Of a DNA stretch of 64,000 nucleotides, positions 1-8,661 are shown one piece after another. The notes beneath the pieces are model-generated. The model was not told where the DNA came from and ran no database searches. It saw nothing but the letters and a program-made list of their open reading frames with translations. Origin of the DNA: CAXMRP01 sp965216515. Lineage in GTDB: Bacteria; Pseudomonadota; Alphaproteobacteria; Rhizobiales; Afifellaceae. How positions within the stretch are numbered: position 1 is the first letter of the stretch; each line of letters opens with the position of its first letter. The translations under genes were made by a program, and so were the position numbers. Location of the stretch: assembly GCA_965216515.1 (NCBI GenBank), contig OZ244173.1:2046001-2110000 (forward strand), read 5' to 3'.

Positions 1-315
1 CGCATAGGCCGGCACGTAGGCGATGCGCGCCGCCAGATAGATCTGCGACGCCAGCACCGTTGTCGCGTTCGTCTGGCCGGACAGGTGTACGACCAGGACG
101 GCGGCCGCAAAGACGGGCAACGTCTCCAGGTGGTTTTGGTAGGCCCGCTGCAGCCGCGCACCGATTGTACCGAGCACGCGCGCCCCGTCGCGCGGGCTGG
201 CCGCATACGGAATTCCCAATTGTGGCAGGGCGACCAACGCGTACATCATGATCTGGACGAGAGCCAGGAGCGCGGCAAGGCCGAGCACGGTGAGTTCAAT
301 CGTCATGCCGCTCAT
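1..315 (-). CDS. MAPEG family membrane protein (3' end cut by window)
   Basis: This partial gene runs off base 1, leaving 105 codons. It begins MSGMTIELTVLGLAALLA, followed by hydrophobic stretches and the pattern RLQRAYQNHLETLPVFAAAVL. The R-x-x-x-N-x-x-E-x-x-P core is typical of MAPEG proteins (membrane-associated eicosanoid and glutathione metabolism family), which are about 130 residues with four membrane helices. The bacterial substrate is usually unknown. It starts 8 bp after the upstream LysE-type gene on the same strand, so the two are probably cotranscribed at the end of the suc operon. An alternative ATG lies at 306. The family call is firm; the function is open. Confidence 0.8.
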   Translation of the reverse strand, partial: MSGMTIELTVLGLAALLALVQIMMYALVALPQLGIPYAASPRDGARVLGTIGARLQRAYQNHLETLPVFAAAVLVVHLSGQTNATTVLASQIYLAARIAYVPAYA

Positions 316-322
316 ACCGCCC

Positions 323-937
323 CTACCGTTCCGCCAGCGCCAGCCGCACGCCGAAACCGGCGAACACCGCCGCCACGGAGCGGCGCATCCATTTCAGTGT
401 CGTCGCACTTTGCAACACCCGTTCGCCGACCGCCGCGGCGAACTGGCCGTAGATGACGAAAACCGCAAAAGTCATCGCCATGAAGATGCCACCCAGAGCC
501 AGCATCTGGACGACGGCCGGCCCGACGGCCGGATCGACGAATTGCGGCAGAAAGGCGAGGAAAAAAACCGACAGTTTCGGATTCAGCACGTTGATCAGCG
601 CCCCGGTGCGGGCGATGGCGATCGCGCTTGGCGGCGTCTGTCGCGTCGTGCCGATCGGCAATGGCCCCTGCTCCCGGAGTGTCTGCCACGCCAGGTAAAG
701 CAGATAGGCGACACCGCAATATTTGACAAACTGGAAGACAAGCGCGCTCGCATGCAGGACCGCGGCAAGGCCGACGGCGGCGGCGGCGATCGCCGGCACG
801 ATACCCAGCGTGCAGCCGAATGCCGCCGCGACGCTTTGGCGGCGCCCCATCGTCAAGCCGGTCGTCACCGTGTAGACGACGCCCGTACCGGGCACCAGAA
901 TGACGACCAGCGCGGTGATCAGATAGTCCCAGCTCAT
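323..937 (-). CDS. LysE/RhtB-family amino-acid exporter-like protein
   Basis: The 204-residue protein is almost entirely hydrophobic, with about six membrane segments. It shows LysE/RhtB features: the N-terminal VVILVPGTGVVYTVTTGL stretch and the conserved NVLNPKLSVFFLAFLPQFVD block near residues 116-135. Members export amino acids or derivatives across the inner membrane; the substrate cannot be read from sequence. It lies 21 bp downstream of sucB and 8 bp upstream of the MAPEG gene, all on the minus strand, so it may be carried on the suc transcript. Length is normal for the family. Confidence 0.85.
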   Translation of the reverse strand: MSWDYLITALVVILVPGTGVVYTVTTGLTMGRRQSVAAAFGCTLGIVPAIAAAAVGLAAVLHASALVFQFVKYCGVAYLLYLAWQTLREQGPLPIGTTRQTPPSAIAIARTGALINVLNPKLSVFFLAFLPQFVDPAVGPAVVQMLALGGIFMAMTFAVFVIYGQFAAAVGERVLQSATTLKWMRRSVAAVFAGFGVRLALAER

Positions 938-958
938 CTGCGCCCCCGCGGATCCCGG

Positions 959-2176
959 CTACAGGTCCAGCACCAGCCGGCGCGGATCCTCCAGCGATTC
1001 CTTGATACGCACCAGGAACGTCACCGCCTCCTTGCCATCGACGATCCGGTGATCGTAGGACAGCGCCAGATACATCATCGGCCGGACGACGACCTGGCCG
1101 TCCATGGCCATCGGCCGCTCCTGGATCTTGTGCATGCCCAGAATGCCCGACTGCGGCGCATTGAGAATCGGCGTCGACATCAAGGAGCCGTAGACGCCGC
1201 CATTGGAGATCGTGAAGGTGCCGCCCTGCATTTCGTCGATGGACAATTCGCCCTCGCGCGCCCGCTTGCCCAGCCGCCCGATCTCCTTTTCGATTTCCGC
1301 GATGCCCATGGCATCGGCATTGCGCACGACCGGCACCACCAGGCCCTTGTCGGTGCCCACCGCGACGCCGACGTGGCAGAAATTCTTGTAGACGATGTCG
1401 GCGCCGTCGATCTCGGCATTGACCGCCGGGATCTCCTTCAGCGCATGACAGACCGCCTTGGTGAAGAAACCCATGAAGCCCAGCTTTACGCCGTGCTTCT
1501 TTTCGAACAGGTCGCGATATTCCTTCCGCAGGTCCATCACCGGCCCCATGTCCACCTCGTTGAAGGTGGTCAGCATCGCCGCCGTGTTCTGCGCATCCTT
1601 CAGCCGGCGCGCGATGGTTTGCCGCAGACGGCTCATCCGCACCCGCTCTTCCCGCGCTTCGTCATCGGCGGTCGATGGCGCCCGCGCCGCCGGTGCCGGT
1701 GCGCCGCCATCCTTGCCGGCTTTTGCCGCCTGATCGAGGGCGGCAAGCACATCGCCCTTGAGAACCTGGCCACGCTTGCCGGTGCCATCCACCTGACCGG
1801 CGGCAACTCCCTGCTCGGTCATGATTTTCTGTGCCGAAGGCGCCGGCGGCATGTCGGTCGACGCCGATTTCGCCGGCGCCGCCTCCGATGCCGGTTTCGT
1901 CGGTTCGGCCGCCGCGGCGCCACCGGCAGGTGCGCCCGCACCCTCGGCGATGGAGCCGAGCAACGCGCCGACTTCAACCACATCGCCATCCGCGGCGACG
2001 ATTGAATCCAGCACGCCGGCCGAAGGCGCCGGCACCTCGATGGTCACCTTGTCGGTTTCCAGCTCCACCAGCGGCTCATCGGCGGCAACGGCCTCGCCTT
2101 CCTTCTTGTACCATTGGCCGATGGTTGCCTCGGTCACCGATTCACCCAGTGTCGGCACTTTGATCTCAATCGACAT
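959..2176 (-). CDS. sucB: Dihydrolipoyllysine succinyltransferase, E2 of 2-oxoglutarate dehydrogenase
   Basis: E2 core of the 2-oxoglutarate dehydrogenase complex, transferring succinyl groups from E1 to CoA in the cytoplasmic TCA cycle. I start at MSIEIKVPTLGES (405 aa); an upstream ATG at 2218 would add 14 atypical residues. The N-terminal lipoyl domain has the lipoylated lysine K43 in ELETDKVTIE. An Ala/Pro-rich linker follows, then a peripheral-subunit-binding domain around residues 105-140 and the catalytic domain ending in SYDHRIVDG, with catalytic His about 376 and Asp about 380. It sits 75 bp after sucA. The E3 gene (lpd) often follows in related genomes, but here LysE and MAPEG genes come next and no lpd is in the window. 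Confidence 0.96.
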   Translation of the reverse strand: MSIEIKVPTLGESVTEATIGQWYKKEGEAVAADEPLVELETDKVTIEVPAPSAGVLDSIVAADGDVVEVGALLGSIAEGAGAPAGGAAAAEPTKPASEAAPAKSASTDMPPAPSAQKIMTEQGVAAGQVDGTGKRGQVLKGDVLAALDQAAKAGKDGGAPAPAARAPSTADDEAREERVRMSRLRQTIARRLKDAQNTAAMLTTFNEVDMGPVMDLRKEYRDLFEKKHGVKLGFMGFFTKAVCHALKEIPAVNAEIDGADIVYKNFCHVGVAVGTDKGLVVPVVRNADAMGIAEIEKEIGRLGKRAREGELSIDEMQGGTFTISNGGVYGSLMSTPILNAPQSGILGMHKIQERPMAMDGQVVVRPMMYLALSYDHRIVDGKEAVTFLVRIKESLEDPRRLVLDL

Positions 2177-2251
2177 CGCCTGTCCCATTTGCTGTCCGGC
2201 TGCCGCCGGGTTCGCCATGTGCCTGAGCGGCCCGCCGGCCGCATTCGTTTC

Positions 2252-5194
2252 CTAGTCGCCGAGCGCCTCGACCAGAAGCTGGTCGAGTTGCGCCTTGTGC
2301 CTTGACATCAGGCCGGTCGCCGTCGCCGCCGAAGCGATCCGCCCGGCATAACGCGGCCGCCTGTATTCCGCGCTGATTACATCGAGCACCGCCGAAATTC
2401 GCGGCTCCACGAACGTCCAGCTCCCCATGTTCTGGGGCTCTTCCTGGCACCAGATGATCTCCGCCTGCCTGAAGCGCCCGAGCTCCTCGCACAGCGCCTT
2501 TAGCGGGAATGGATAAAGCTGCTCCACGCGCAGCAGGTAGATATCGTCGATACCGCGTTTTTCCCGCTCTTCGTACAGATCGAAATAGACCTTGCCCGTG
2601 CACAACACGACACGCCGGATCTTGTCGTCCGCCACCAGCTTGATCGCCTGGTCCGGCAGGTGCTGGGCATCGTCCCAGAGCAACCTGTGGAAGGTGGAAT
2701 TTTCGGCCATTTCATCAAGCCGCGACACCGCCCGCTTGTGGCGAAGCAGGCTCTTTGGCGTCATCAGGATCAACGGCTTGCGGAACGACCGGTGCATCTG
2801 CCGCCGCAGGATATGAAAATAGTTCGATGGGGTTGTGCAGTTGGCGATCTGCATATTGTCTTCCGCGCACATCTGCAGGAAACGCTCAAGCCGCGCGGAG
2901 GAATGTTCAGGCCCCTGCCCTTCGTAGCCGTGCGGCAGCAGGCAGACCAGGCCCGACATGCGCAGCCACTTGCGTTCACCCGACGAGATGAACTGGTCAA
3001 ACAGCACCTGCGCGCCATTTGCGAAGTCGCCGAATTGCGCCTCCCACAGCGTCAGGCCGTTGGGTTCGGCGAGCGAATAGCCGTATTCAAATCCCAGCAC
3101 CGCCTCTTCCGACAGCATGGAATTGATGACTTCGTAACCGCCCTCCGCATCCAGATTGTTGAGCGGCGTGTAACGATCTTCGGTATCCTGGTCGTAGAGC
3201 ACCGAATGGCGCTGCGAAAACGTGCCCCGTTCCACATCCTGGCCGGAAAGCCGGACATCGTAGCCCTCCGTCATCAGCGTCCCGAAGGCCAGCGCTTCCG
3301 CCGTTGCCCAGTCGATGCCCTCACCGCTTTCGATCATCTTCCTGCGGTTGTCCTGAAAGCGTTTGATCGTCCGGTGTATTTTGAAATCCTTCGGCACCTC
3401 GGTGAGCGCTGAGCCGATCTTCTTCAGGATCGGTGCGTTGACGCCGGTGGCCCCGACCCGCCGCTCATCGGTGGAAAGCGGCGTCGACAGGCCAGACCAG
3501 GCGCCGTCCAGCCAGTCGGCCTTGTTCGGCTTGTAGGCGTTGCCGGTTTCAAACTCCGAATCCAGATGCTTGCGCCATTCCGCCTTCTGGTGCTCCACTT
3601 CATCGGCGGTCACCAGCCCCTCGTCGATCAGTTTCTTGGAGTAGATTTCCAGGGTCGAGGGATGTTTGCGGATCGCCTTGTACATGATCGGCTGCGTAAA
3701 CGCCGGTTCATCACCCTCATTGTGCCCGAACCGGCGGTAACAGAACATGTCGATGACCACCGGCTTGCGAAATTTCTGCCGGAATTCCGTCGCCACCTTG
3801 GCGGCGAAGACCACCGCTTCCGGGTCGTCGCCATTGGCATGGAAGATCGGCGCCTCGACCACCTTGGCAACATCGGAGGGATAGGGCGAGGAGCGTGAAA
3901 ACCGCGGATTGGTGGTGAATCCGATCTGGTTGTTGACGATGAAATGGATTGAACCGCCGGTCCGGTGGCCGCGCAGACCTGACAGGCCGAAGCACTCCGC
4001 CACCACGCCCTGACCGGCAAAGGCCGCATCGCCGTGCAGCAGGAGCGGCAGCACCTTGTCGCGAACCTTGTCGCCGATCTGGTCCTGCTTGGCCCGGACC
4101 TTTCCCAGCACCACCGGATCGACGATTTCCAGATGCGAGGGATTGGCGGTGAGCGACAGGTGGACCTGGTTGCCGTCGAACTCCCGGTCCGAGGAAGCGC
4201 CGAGATGGTATTTGACGTCACCAGAACCTTCCACCTCGTCTGGCGTGAACGAGCCGCCCTTGAATTCGTGGAAGATCGCCCGGTGCGGCTTGCCCATCAC
4301 CTGCGCCAGGACATTGAGGCGCCCGCGGTGGGGCATGCCAAACACGATGTCGCGGAGCCCCAGTGCGCCGCCGCGTTTGATGATCTGTTCCAGCGCCGGA
4401 ATGAGCGCTTCGCCGCCATCGAGCCCGAACCGTTTGGTGCCGGTGTATTTGACGTCGATAAAGTTCTCGAAGCCTTCCGCCTCGACCAGTTTGTTGAGGA
4501 TCGCCTTCTTGCCTTCCGGCGTGAAGCTGATTTCCTTGTCGGGCCCCTCGATCCGCTGCTGGATCCAGCTTTTTTCGGCCGGATCGGAAATGTGCATGAA
4601 CTCCACGCCGAGTGTCGAACAATAGGTTCGCCGCAAGATGTCGAGCATCTGCGGGATCGTGGCGAATTCCAGCCCGAGCACGAAATCCAGGAATATCGGC
4701 CGCTCATAGTCATCCGCCGTAAATCCGTAGGATGCCGGATGAAGCTCTTCATGGTCTTTCGCTTCGGCAATGCCGAGCGGATCGAGCGTGGCATGAAGAT
4801 GACCGCGCATCCGGTAGGCGCGCACCATCATGATCGCCCGAATGGAATCGCGGGTCGCCTGCTGCACTTCCGATTCCGACAGGTCCACGCCGGACCGTTG
4901 CGCTCTGGCGCGGATCGCATCGTCGACCCCGGCCGCCGCCTCCACCATGCTCCAGTTGCCATCGAGCGCGGCCACCAGTTCGCCGTTGACGGGCACCGGC
5001 CAGTCGGCGCGCTGCCAGCTTGGCCGCGGGGCGGCCTCGCCATCCTTCAGGCTGGCGAAGAAGGCCTGCCAGGCGGCGTCGATGGAATTCGGATCGATCC
5101 GGTAGCGTTCGTAAAGATCCTCCAGATAGGCGGCGTTGGCGCCCTGAAGGAAAGATGAAAGCCGGAAGGCCTCGTTGGCTGCCTGGCGTGCCAT
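2252..5194 (-). CDS. sucA: 2-oxoglutarate dehydrogenase E1 component
   Basis: Thiamine-diphosphate-dependent E1 that decarboxylates 2-oxoglutarate and succinylates the E2 lipoyl group. The 980-residue length is typical. It begins MARQAANEAFRLSSF, the usual alphaproteobacterial N-terminus with an E2-binding helix (AYLEDLYERY). Conserved blocks include GMPHRGRLNVLAQV, the ThDP-binding HGDAAFAGQGVV, and RRFGHNEGDEPAFTQP. The reading frame stays open upstream to 5305, but GGAG six bases before 5194 and family similarity beginning there decide the start. It lies 107 bp after sucD and 75 bp before sucB in the suc operon. Confidence 0.97.
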   Translation of the reverse strand: MARQAANEAFRLSSFLQGANAAYLEDLYERYRIDPNSIDAAWQAFFASLKDGEAAPRPSWQRADWPVPVNGELVAALDGNWSMVEAAAGVDDAIRARAQRSGVDLSESEVQQATRDSIRAIMMVRAYRMRGHLHATLDPLGIAEAKDHEELHPASYGFTADDYERPIFLDFVLGLEFATIPQMLDILRRTYCSTLGVEFMHISDPAEKSWIQQRIEGPDKEISFTPEGKKAILNKLVEAEGFENFIDVKYTGTKRFGLDGGEALIPALEQIIKRGGALGLRDIVFGMPHRGRLNVLAQVMGKPHRAIFHEFKGGSFTPDEVEGSGDVKYHLGASSDREFDGNQVHLSLTANPSHLEIVDPVVLGKVRAKQDQIGDKVRDKVLPLLLHGDAAFAGQGVVAECFGLSGLRGHRTGGSIHFIVNNQIGFTTNPRFSRSSPYPSDVAKVVEAPIFHANGDDPEAVVFAAKVATEFRQKFRKPVVIDMFCYRRFGHNEGDEPAFTQPIMYKAIRKHPSTLEIYSKKLIDEGLVTADEVEHQKAEWRKHLDSEFETGNAYKPNKADWLDGAWSGLSTPLSTDERRVGATGVNAPILKKIGSALTEVPKDFKIHRTIKRFQDNRRKMIESGEGIDWATAEALAFGTLMTEGYDVRLSGQDVERGTFSQRHSVLYDQDTEDRYTPLNNLDAEGGYEVINSMLSEEAVLGFEYGYSLAEPNGLTLWEAQFGDFANGAQVLFDQFISSGERKWLRMSGLVCLLPHGYEGQGPEHSSARLERFLQMCAEDNMQIANCTTPSNYFHILRRQMHRSFRKPLILMTPKSLLRHKRAVSRLDEMAENSTFHRLLWDDAQHLPDQAIKLVADDKIRRVVLCTGKVYFDLYEEREKRGIDDIYLLRVEQLYPFPLKALCEELGRFRQAEIIWCQEEPQNMGSWTFVEPRISAVLDVISAEYRRPRYAGRIASAATATGLMSRHKAQLDQLLVEALGD

Positions 5195-5301
5195 GACCAT
5201 CTCCGCGGCGCGTTTCCGCCCCGGTCCTCTTGATTTGGGCGGCGCGGTTGTCGACCGCTCCGCCGGCGCCTCACGCCCCCGCGACGTCACGCCGCAGGGT
5301 T

Positions 5302-6219
5302 TCACGATCCGCCAAGAACCTCAACCAGAGTCTTGCCCAATTTTGCCGGTGAAGGCGAAACGCGGATGCCGGCCGCTTCCATGGCTGCGATCTTGTCGGC
5401 CGCCCCGCCCTTGCCGCCGGAAATGATCGCCCCGGCATGACCCATGCGCCGGCCCGGCGGCGCGGTGCGTCCGGCCACAAAACCGACCACCGGCTTTGAC
5501 CGGCCGGCTTTGGCCTCATCGGCCAGGAACTGCGCCGCATCCTCCTCCGCCGATCCGCCGATCTCGCCGATCATGATGATCGATCCCGTCGCCGCATCGG
5601 CCAGGAACATGTCCAGCACCTCGATGAAATCCATACCCTTGACGGGATCACCGCCGATGCCGACGGCCGTCGACTGGCCAAGGCCCTCCTGGGTTGACTG
5701 GAACACAGCCTCGTAAGTCAGCGTGCCGGAGCGCGACACGATTCCGACCGAGCCCGGCTTGAAGATGTTGCCGGGCATAATGCCGATCTTGCAGGCTTCC
5801 GGTGTCAGAACGCCCGGGCAGTTGGGGCCGATCAGCCGGCTGGCCGTGCCGCACAGCGCACGCTTGACCTTCACCATGTCGATTACCGGAATGCCTTCGG
5901 TGATGGTCACGATCAGCTCGATGCCCGAAGCGATCGCCTCGCAGATGGAATCGGCGGCAAACGGCGGCGGCACATAGACCGCCGATGCATTGGCACCGGT
6001 CGCCGCCTTGGCTTCCTCAACGGTGTCGTAGACCGGGAGTTCGGCCCGGGACCCGTCGGGCAATGTGCCCGTCCAGGTCGAGCCGCCCTTTCCCGGTGTC
6101 ACACCCGCCACCATCCCGGTGCCGAAATATCCCAGCGCCTGTTCGGTGTGAAAGGTGCCGGTCTTGCCGGTCAGGCCCTGAACGATGACTTTCGTATTTT
6201 TATCGACGAGGATCGCCAT
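5302..6219 (-). CDS. sucD: Succinate-CoA ligase, alpha subunit
   Basis: Alpha subunit of succinyl-CoA synthetase, which makes ATP or GTP from succinyl-CoA. At 305 residues it is slightly longer than many homologues. It has the CoA-binding Rossmann start (VIVQGLTGKTGTFH), the PNCPG segment, and the phosphohistidine motif RRMGHAGAI with active-site H261. Its ATG shares one base with the sucC stop (TAATG), so the two subunits are translationally coupled as expected for a stoichiometric complex. Confidence 0.97.
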   Translation of the reverse strand: MAILVDKNTKVIVQGLTGKTGTFHTEQALGYFGTGMVAGVTPGKGGSTWTGTLPDGSRAELPVYDTVEEAKAATGANASAVYVPPPFAADSICEAIASGIELIVTITEGIPVIDMVKVKRALCGTASRLIGPNCPGVLTPEACKIGIMPGNIFKPGSVGIVSRSGTLTYEAVFQSTQEGLGQSTAVGIGGDPVKGMDFIEVLDMFLADAATGSIIMIGEIGGSAEEDAAQFLADEAKAGRSKPVVGFVAGRTAPPGRRMGHAGAIISGGKGGAADKIAAMEAAGIRVSPSPAKLGKTLVEVLGGS

Positions 6220-7418
6220 TACGCCGCCTCCTTCACCGCGGCCACGACCTTTTGCGCCGCGTCGTCCAGATCGTCGGCGGCGATCACATTCATGCCGCTG
6301 TCATTGAGGATGGATTTGCCCTTGTTGACGTTGGTGCCCTCAAGCCGCACAACCAGCGGCACCTTGAGGTCGACTTCCCGCATCGCCGCCACCACGCCCT
6401 CGGCGATGACGTCGCATCGCATGATGCCGCCGAAAATGTTGATCAGGATACCCTTCACGTTGGGATCCGATGTGATGATCTTGAAGGCCGCCGTCACCTG
6501 GTCCTTGCTGGCGCCGCCGCCGACATCGAGGAAGTTTGCCGGCTCCGCCCCGTAGAGCTTGATGATATCCATGGTCGCCATGGCAAGCCCGGCGCCGTTG
6601 ACCATGCAGCCGATCTCGCCGTCCAGCGCGATATAGTTGAGGCCGAATTCCGATGCCGCGATTTCCTTTTCGTCCTCCTCCGTTTCGTCGCGCAGGTCCT
6701 GGATGTCCGGATGCCGCCCAAGTGCGTTGGAATCGAAGCCCAACTTCGCATCGAGCAGCATCAGGTCGCCGTCTTTCGTCACGATCAGCGGGTTGATCTC
6801 CAACAGGCTCATGTCCTTGGCGACGAAAGCGTCGTAGAGGCAGGTGGCGATTTTCGCCATCTGCTTTTGCTGATCCTTGTCGAGCTTCAGGGCCTTCGCC
6901 AGTTTGCGCACATGCCACGGGCAAAGATTGGTCGCCGGATCGACGGAGAAGGTGACGATCTTGTCCGGTGTCTGCGCCGCGACCTCCTCGATGTTCATGC
7001 CGCCTTCGGTCGAGGCAACAAAGGCGATCTGCGAGGATTCCCGGTCGACCAGCAATGACAGATAGAATTCCTTGTCGATCGCCGAACCGTTTTCGACATA
7101 GACCCGGTTGACCTTTTTGCCGGCCGGGCCGGTCTGATGGGTGACCAGCGTATTGCCCAGCATGTCCGCAGCAAACGACCGCACTTCTTCGACGCTTTTG
7201 GCAAGCCGCACGCCGCCGGCCGCATCCTCGCCGAGTTCGGCGAACTTGCCCTTGCCGCGTCCGCCGGCGTGGATCTGGCTTTTCACCACCCAGACCGGGC
7301 CCGGCAGTTTCTCCGCCACCGCCTGCGCCTCCTCCGGCGTGAATGCGGGATGTCCGTCCGGCACCGGCGCGCCGGCTGTGCGCAACAATCCCTTGGCCTG
7401 ATATTCGTGAATGTTCAT
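6219..7418 (-). CDS. sucC: Succinate-CoA ligase, beta subunit
   Basis: Beta subunit of succinyl-CoA synthetase, 399 aa. It begins MNIHEYQAKGLLR, the canonical family start. The ATP-grasp fold occupies roughly residues 1-240, with the VKSQIHAGGRGKGKF nucleotide-binding segment near residues 46-60. The C-terminal ligase domain contains NIFGGIMRCDVIAEG. It lies 102 bp downstream of mdh and overlaps sucD by one base. The TCA enzymes mdh, sucC, sucD, sucA and sucB are therefore consecutive on one strand. Confidence 0.97.
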   Translation of the reverse strand: MNIHEYQAKGLLRTAGAPVPDGHPAFTPEEAQAVAEKLPGPVWVVKSQIHAGGRGKGKFAELGEDAAGGVRLAKSVEEVRSFAADMLGNTLVTHQTGPAGKKVNRVYVENGSAIDKEFYLSLLVDRESSQIAFVASTEGGMNIEEVAAQTPDKIVTFSVDPATNLCPWHVRKLAKALKLDKDQQKQMAKIATCLYDAFVAKDMSLLEINPLIVTKDGDLMLLDAKLGFDSNALGRHPDIQDLRDETEEDEKEIAASEFGLNYIALDGEIGCMVNGAGLAMATMDIIKLYGAEPANFLDVGGGASKDQVTAAFKIITSDPNVKGILINIFGGIMRCDVIAEGVVAAMREVDLKVPLVVRLEGTNVNKGKSILNDSGMNVIAADDLDDAAQKVVAAVKEAA

Positions 7419-7520
7419 CCCGTCCCCCGATTGCCGGCCAACTTCCCGATCCGACCTTTTGACTGAAGCATGGGCGCCGGCAACGCGTGGCGAGCCGACA
7501 GGCGAATGTCCGCTCTTGCC

Positions 7521-8483
7521 TTAACCGAGCGACGGCTGGATCGTCTTGCAGGCATCGACCAGACCGGCCACCGCATCGACCGATTTTTCGAACATCGACC
7601 GCTCAGACCGGTCAAGGTTGATTTCGATCACCCGTTCGACCCCGCCTGTGCCGATCACACACGGCACGCCGATATAGAGCCCGTCGACGCCATATTCGCC
7701 GTTGAGCCGCGCCGCGCAGGGCAACACCCGCTTCTTGTCGCGCAGATAGCTTTCCGCCATGGCGATCGCCGATGTCGCGGGCGCATAAAAGGCCGAACCC
7801 GTCTTCAGCAGGCCGACAATCTCCGCACCGCCGTCCCGTGTCCGCTGGACGATCTCCTCCAGCCGCTTCTTCGACAGCCAGCCGAGCTTGACCAGATCGG
7901 TCAGCGGGATGCCGGCAACCGTCGAATAGCGGATGAGTGGCACCATCGTGTCGCCGTGTCCGCCGAGCACAAAAGCGGTGACATCCTCCACCGAAACCCC
8001 GAACTCCTCCGACAGGAACAGCCGGAAACGCGATGAATCCAGGACGCCGGCCATGCCGACGACCATGTTCGACGGCAGGCCCGAAAATTTCTGGATCGCC
8101 CAGACCATCGCGTCGAGCGGATTGGTGATGCAGATCACAAAGGCGTCCGGGGCATATTTCTTGATCCCGGCGCCGACCTGCTCCATCACCTTGAGATTGA
8201 TTTCCAGCAGGTCGTCCCGGCTCATGCCCGGTTTGCGCGGCACGCCGGCGGTGACGATGACCACATCGGCGCCTTCGATCGACTGATAGGACTGGGCGCC
8301 CGAATATCCGGCATCGAAACCCTCCACCGGCGAGGATTGCGAGATATCGAGCGCCTTGCCCTCCGGAATTCCTTCCTGAATGTCGAAAAGAACAACGTCG
8401 CCGAGTTCCTTCAAACCCGCCAGATGAGCCAGCGTTCCGCCGATTTGTCCGGCGCCGATCAACGCCAGTTTGTTGCGCGCCAT
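7521..8483 (-). CDS. mdh: Malate dehydrogenase
   Basis: NAD-dependent malate dehydrogenase of the LDH-like type usual in alphaproteobacteria, 320 aa. The nucleotide-binding motif is GAGQIGG (residues 10-16). Substrate and catalytic residues are R83 and R89 in VPRKPGMSRDDLL, N121, the D149/R152 pair, and H176 in GGHGDTMVP. R83 with the surrounding loop favours malate over lactate. GGAAGG lies seven bases before the ATG. It is the first gene of the mdh-sucCDAB series; the 178-bp upstream gap to zapE probably holds the operon promoter, though I could not fix convincing -35/-10 boxes there. Confidence 0.96.
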   Translation of the reverse strand: MARNKLALIGAGQIGGTLAHLAGLKELGDVVLFDIQEGIPEGKALDISQSSPVEGFDAGYSGAQSYQSIEGADVVIVTAGVPRKPGMSRDDLLEINLKVMEQVGAGIKKYAPDAFVICITNPLDAMVWAIQKFSGLPSNMVVGMAGVLDSSRFRLFLSEEFGVSVEDVTAFVLGGHGDTMVPLIRYSTVAGIPLTDLVKLGWLSKKRLEEIVQRTRDGGAEIVGLLKTGSAFYAPATSAIAMAESYLRDKKRVLPCAARLNGEYGVDGLYIGVPCVIGTGGVERVIEINLDRSERSMFEKSVDAVAGLVDACKTIQPSLG

Positions 8484-8661
8484 GGACGAACCTTCCGTTT
8501 ACGTAAGATAGAGTTCGGAAATTGAGACGTTTGATCGTGAGTAGCGCGATTGAACAGGCGACGCAACCGGGAAACAAGTTGCCGCGCCGGCTGCCATGCG
8601 TCCCGGCACGCGCCCGCTGCCGAAATCGATGTCCCGCCGGTTGGCGGGGTTCGTAATGTGC

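Noticed and set aside
248..2005. Long plus-strand frames opposite LysE and sucB, and similar ones at 4034-5158 and 14209-15819
   Set aside because: Products are His/Arg/Asp/Gln-rich with no domain and mirror the codon structure of sucB, sucA and sdhA; no ribosome-binding sites.
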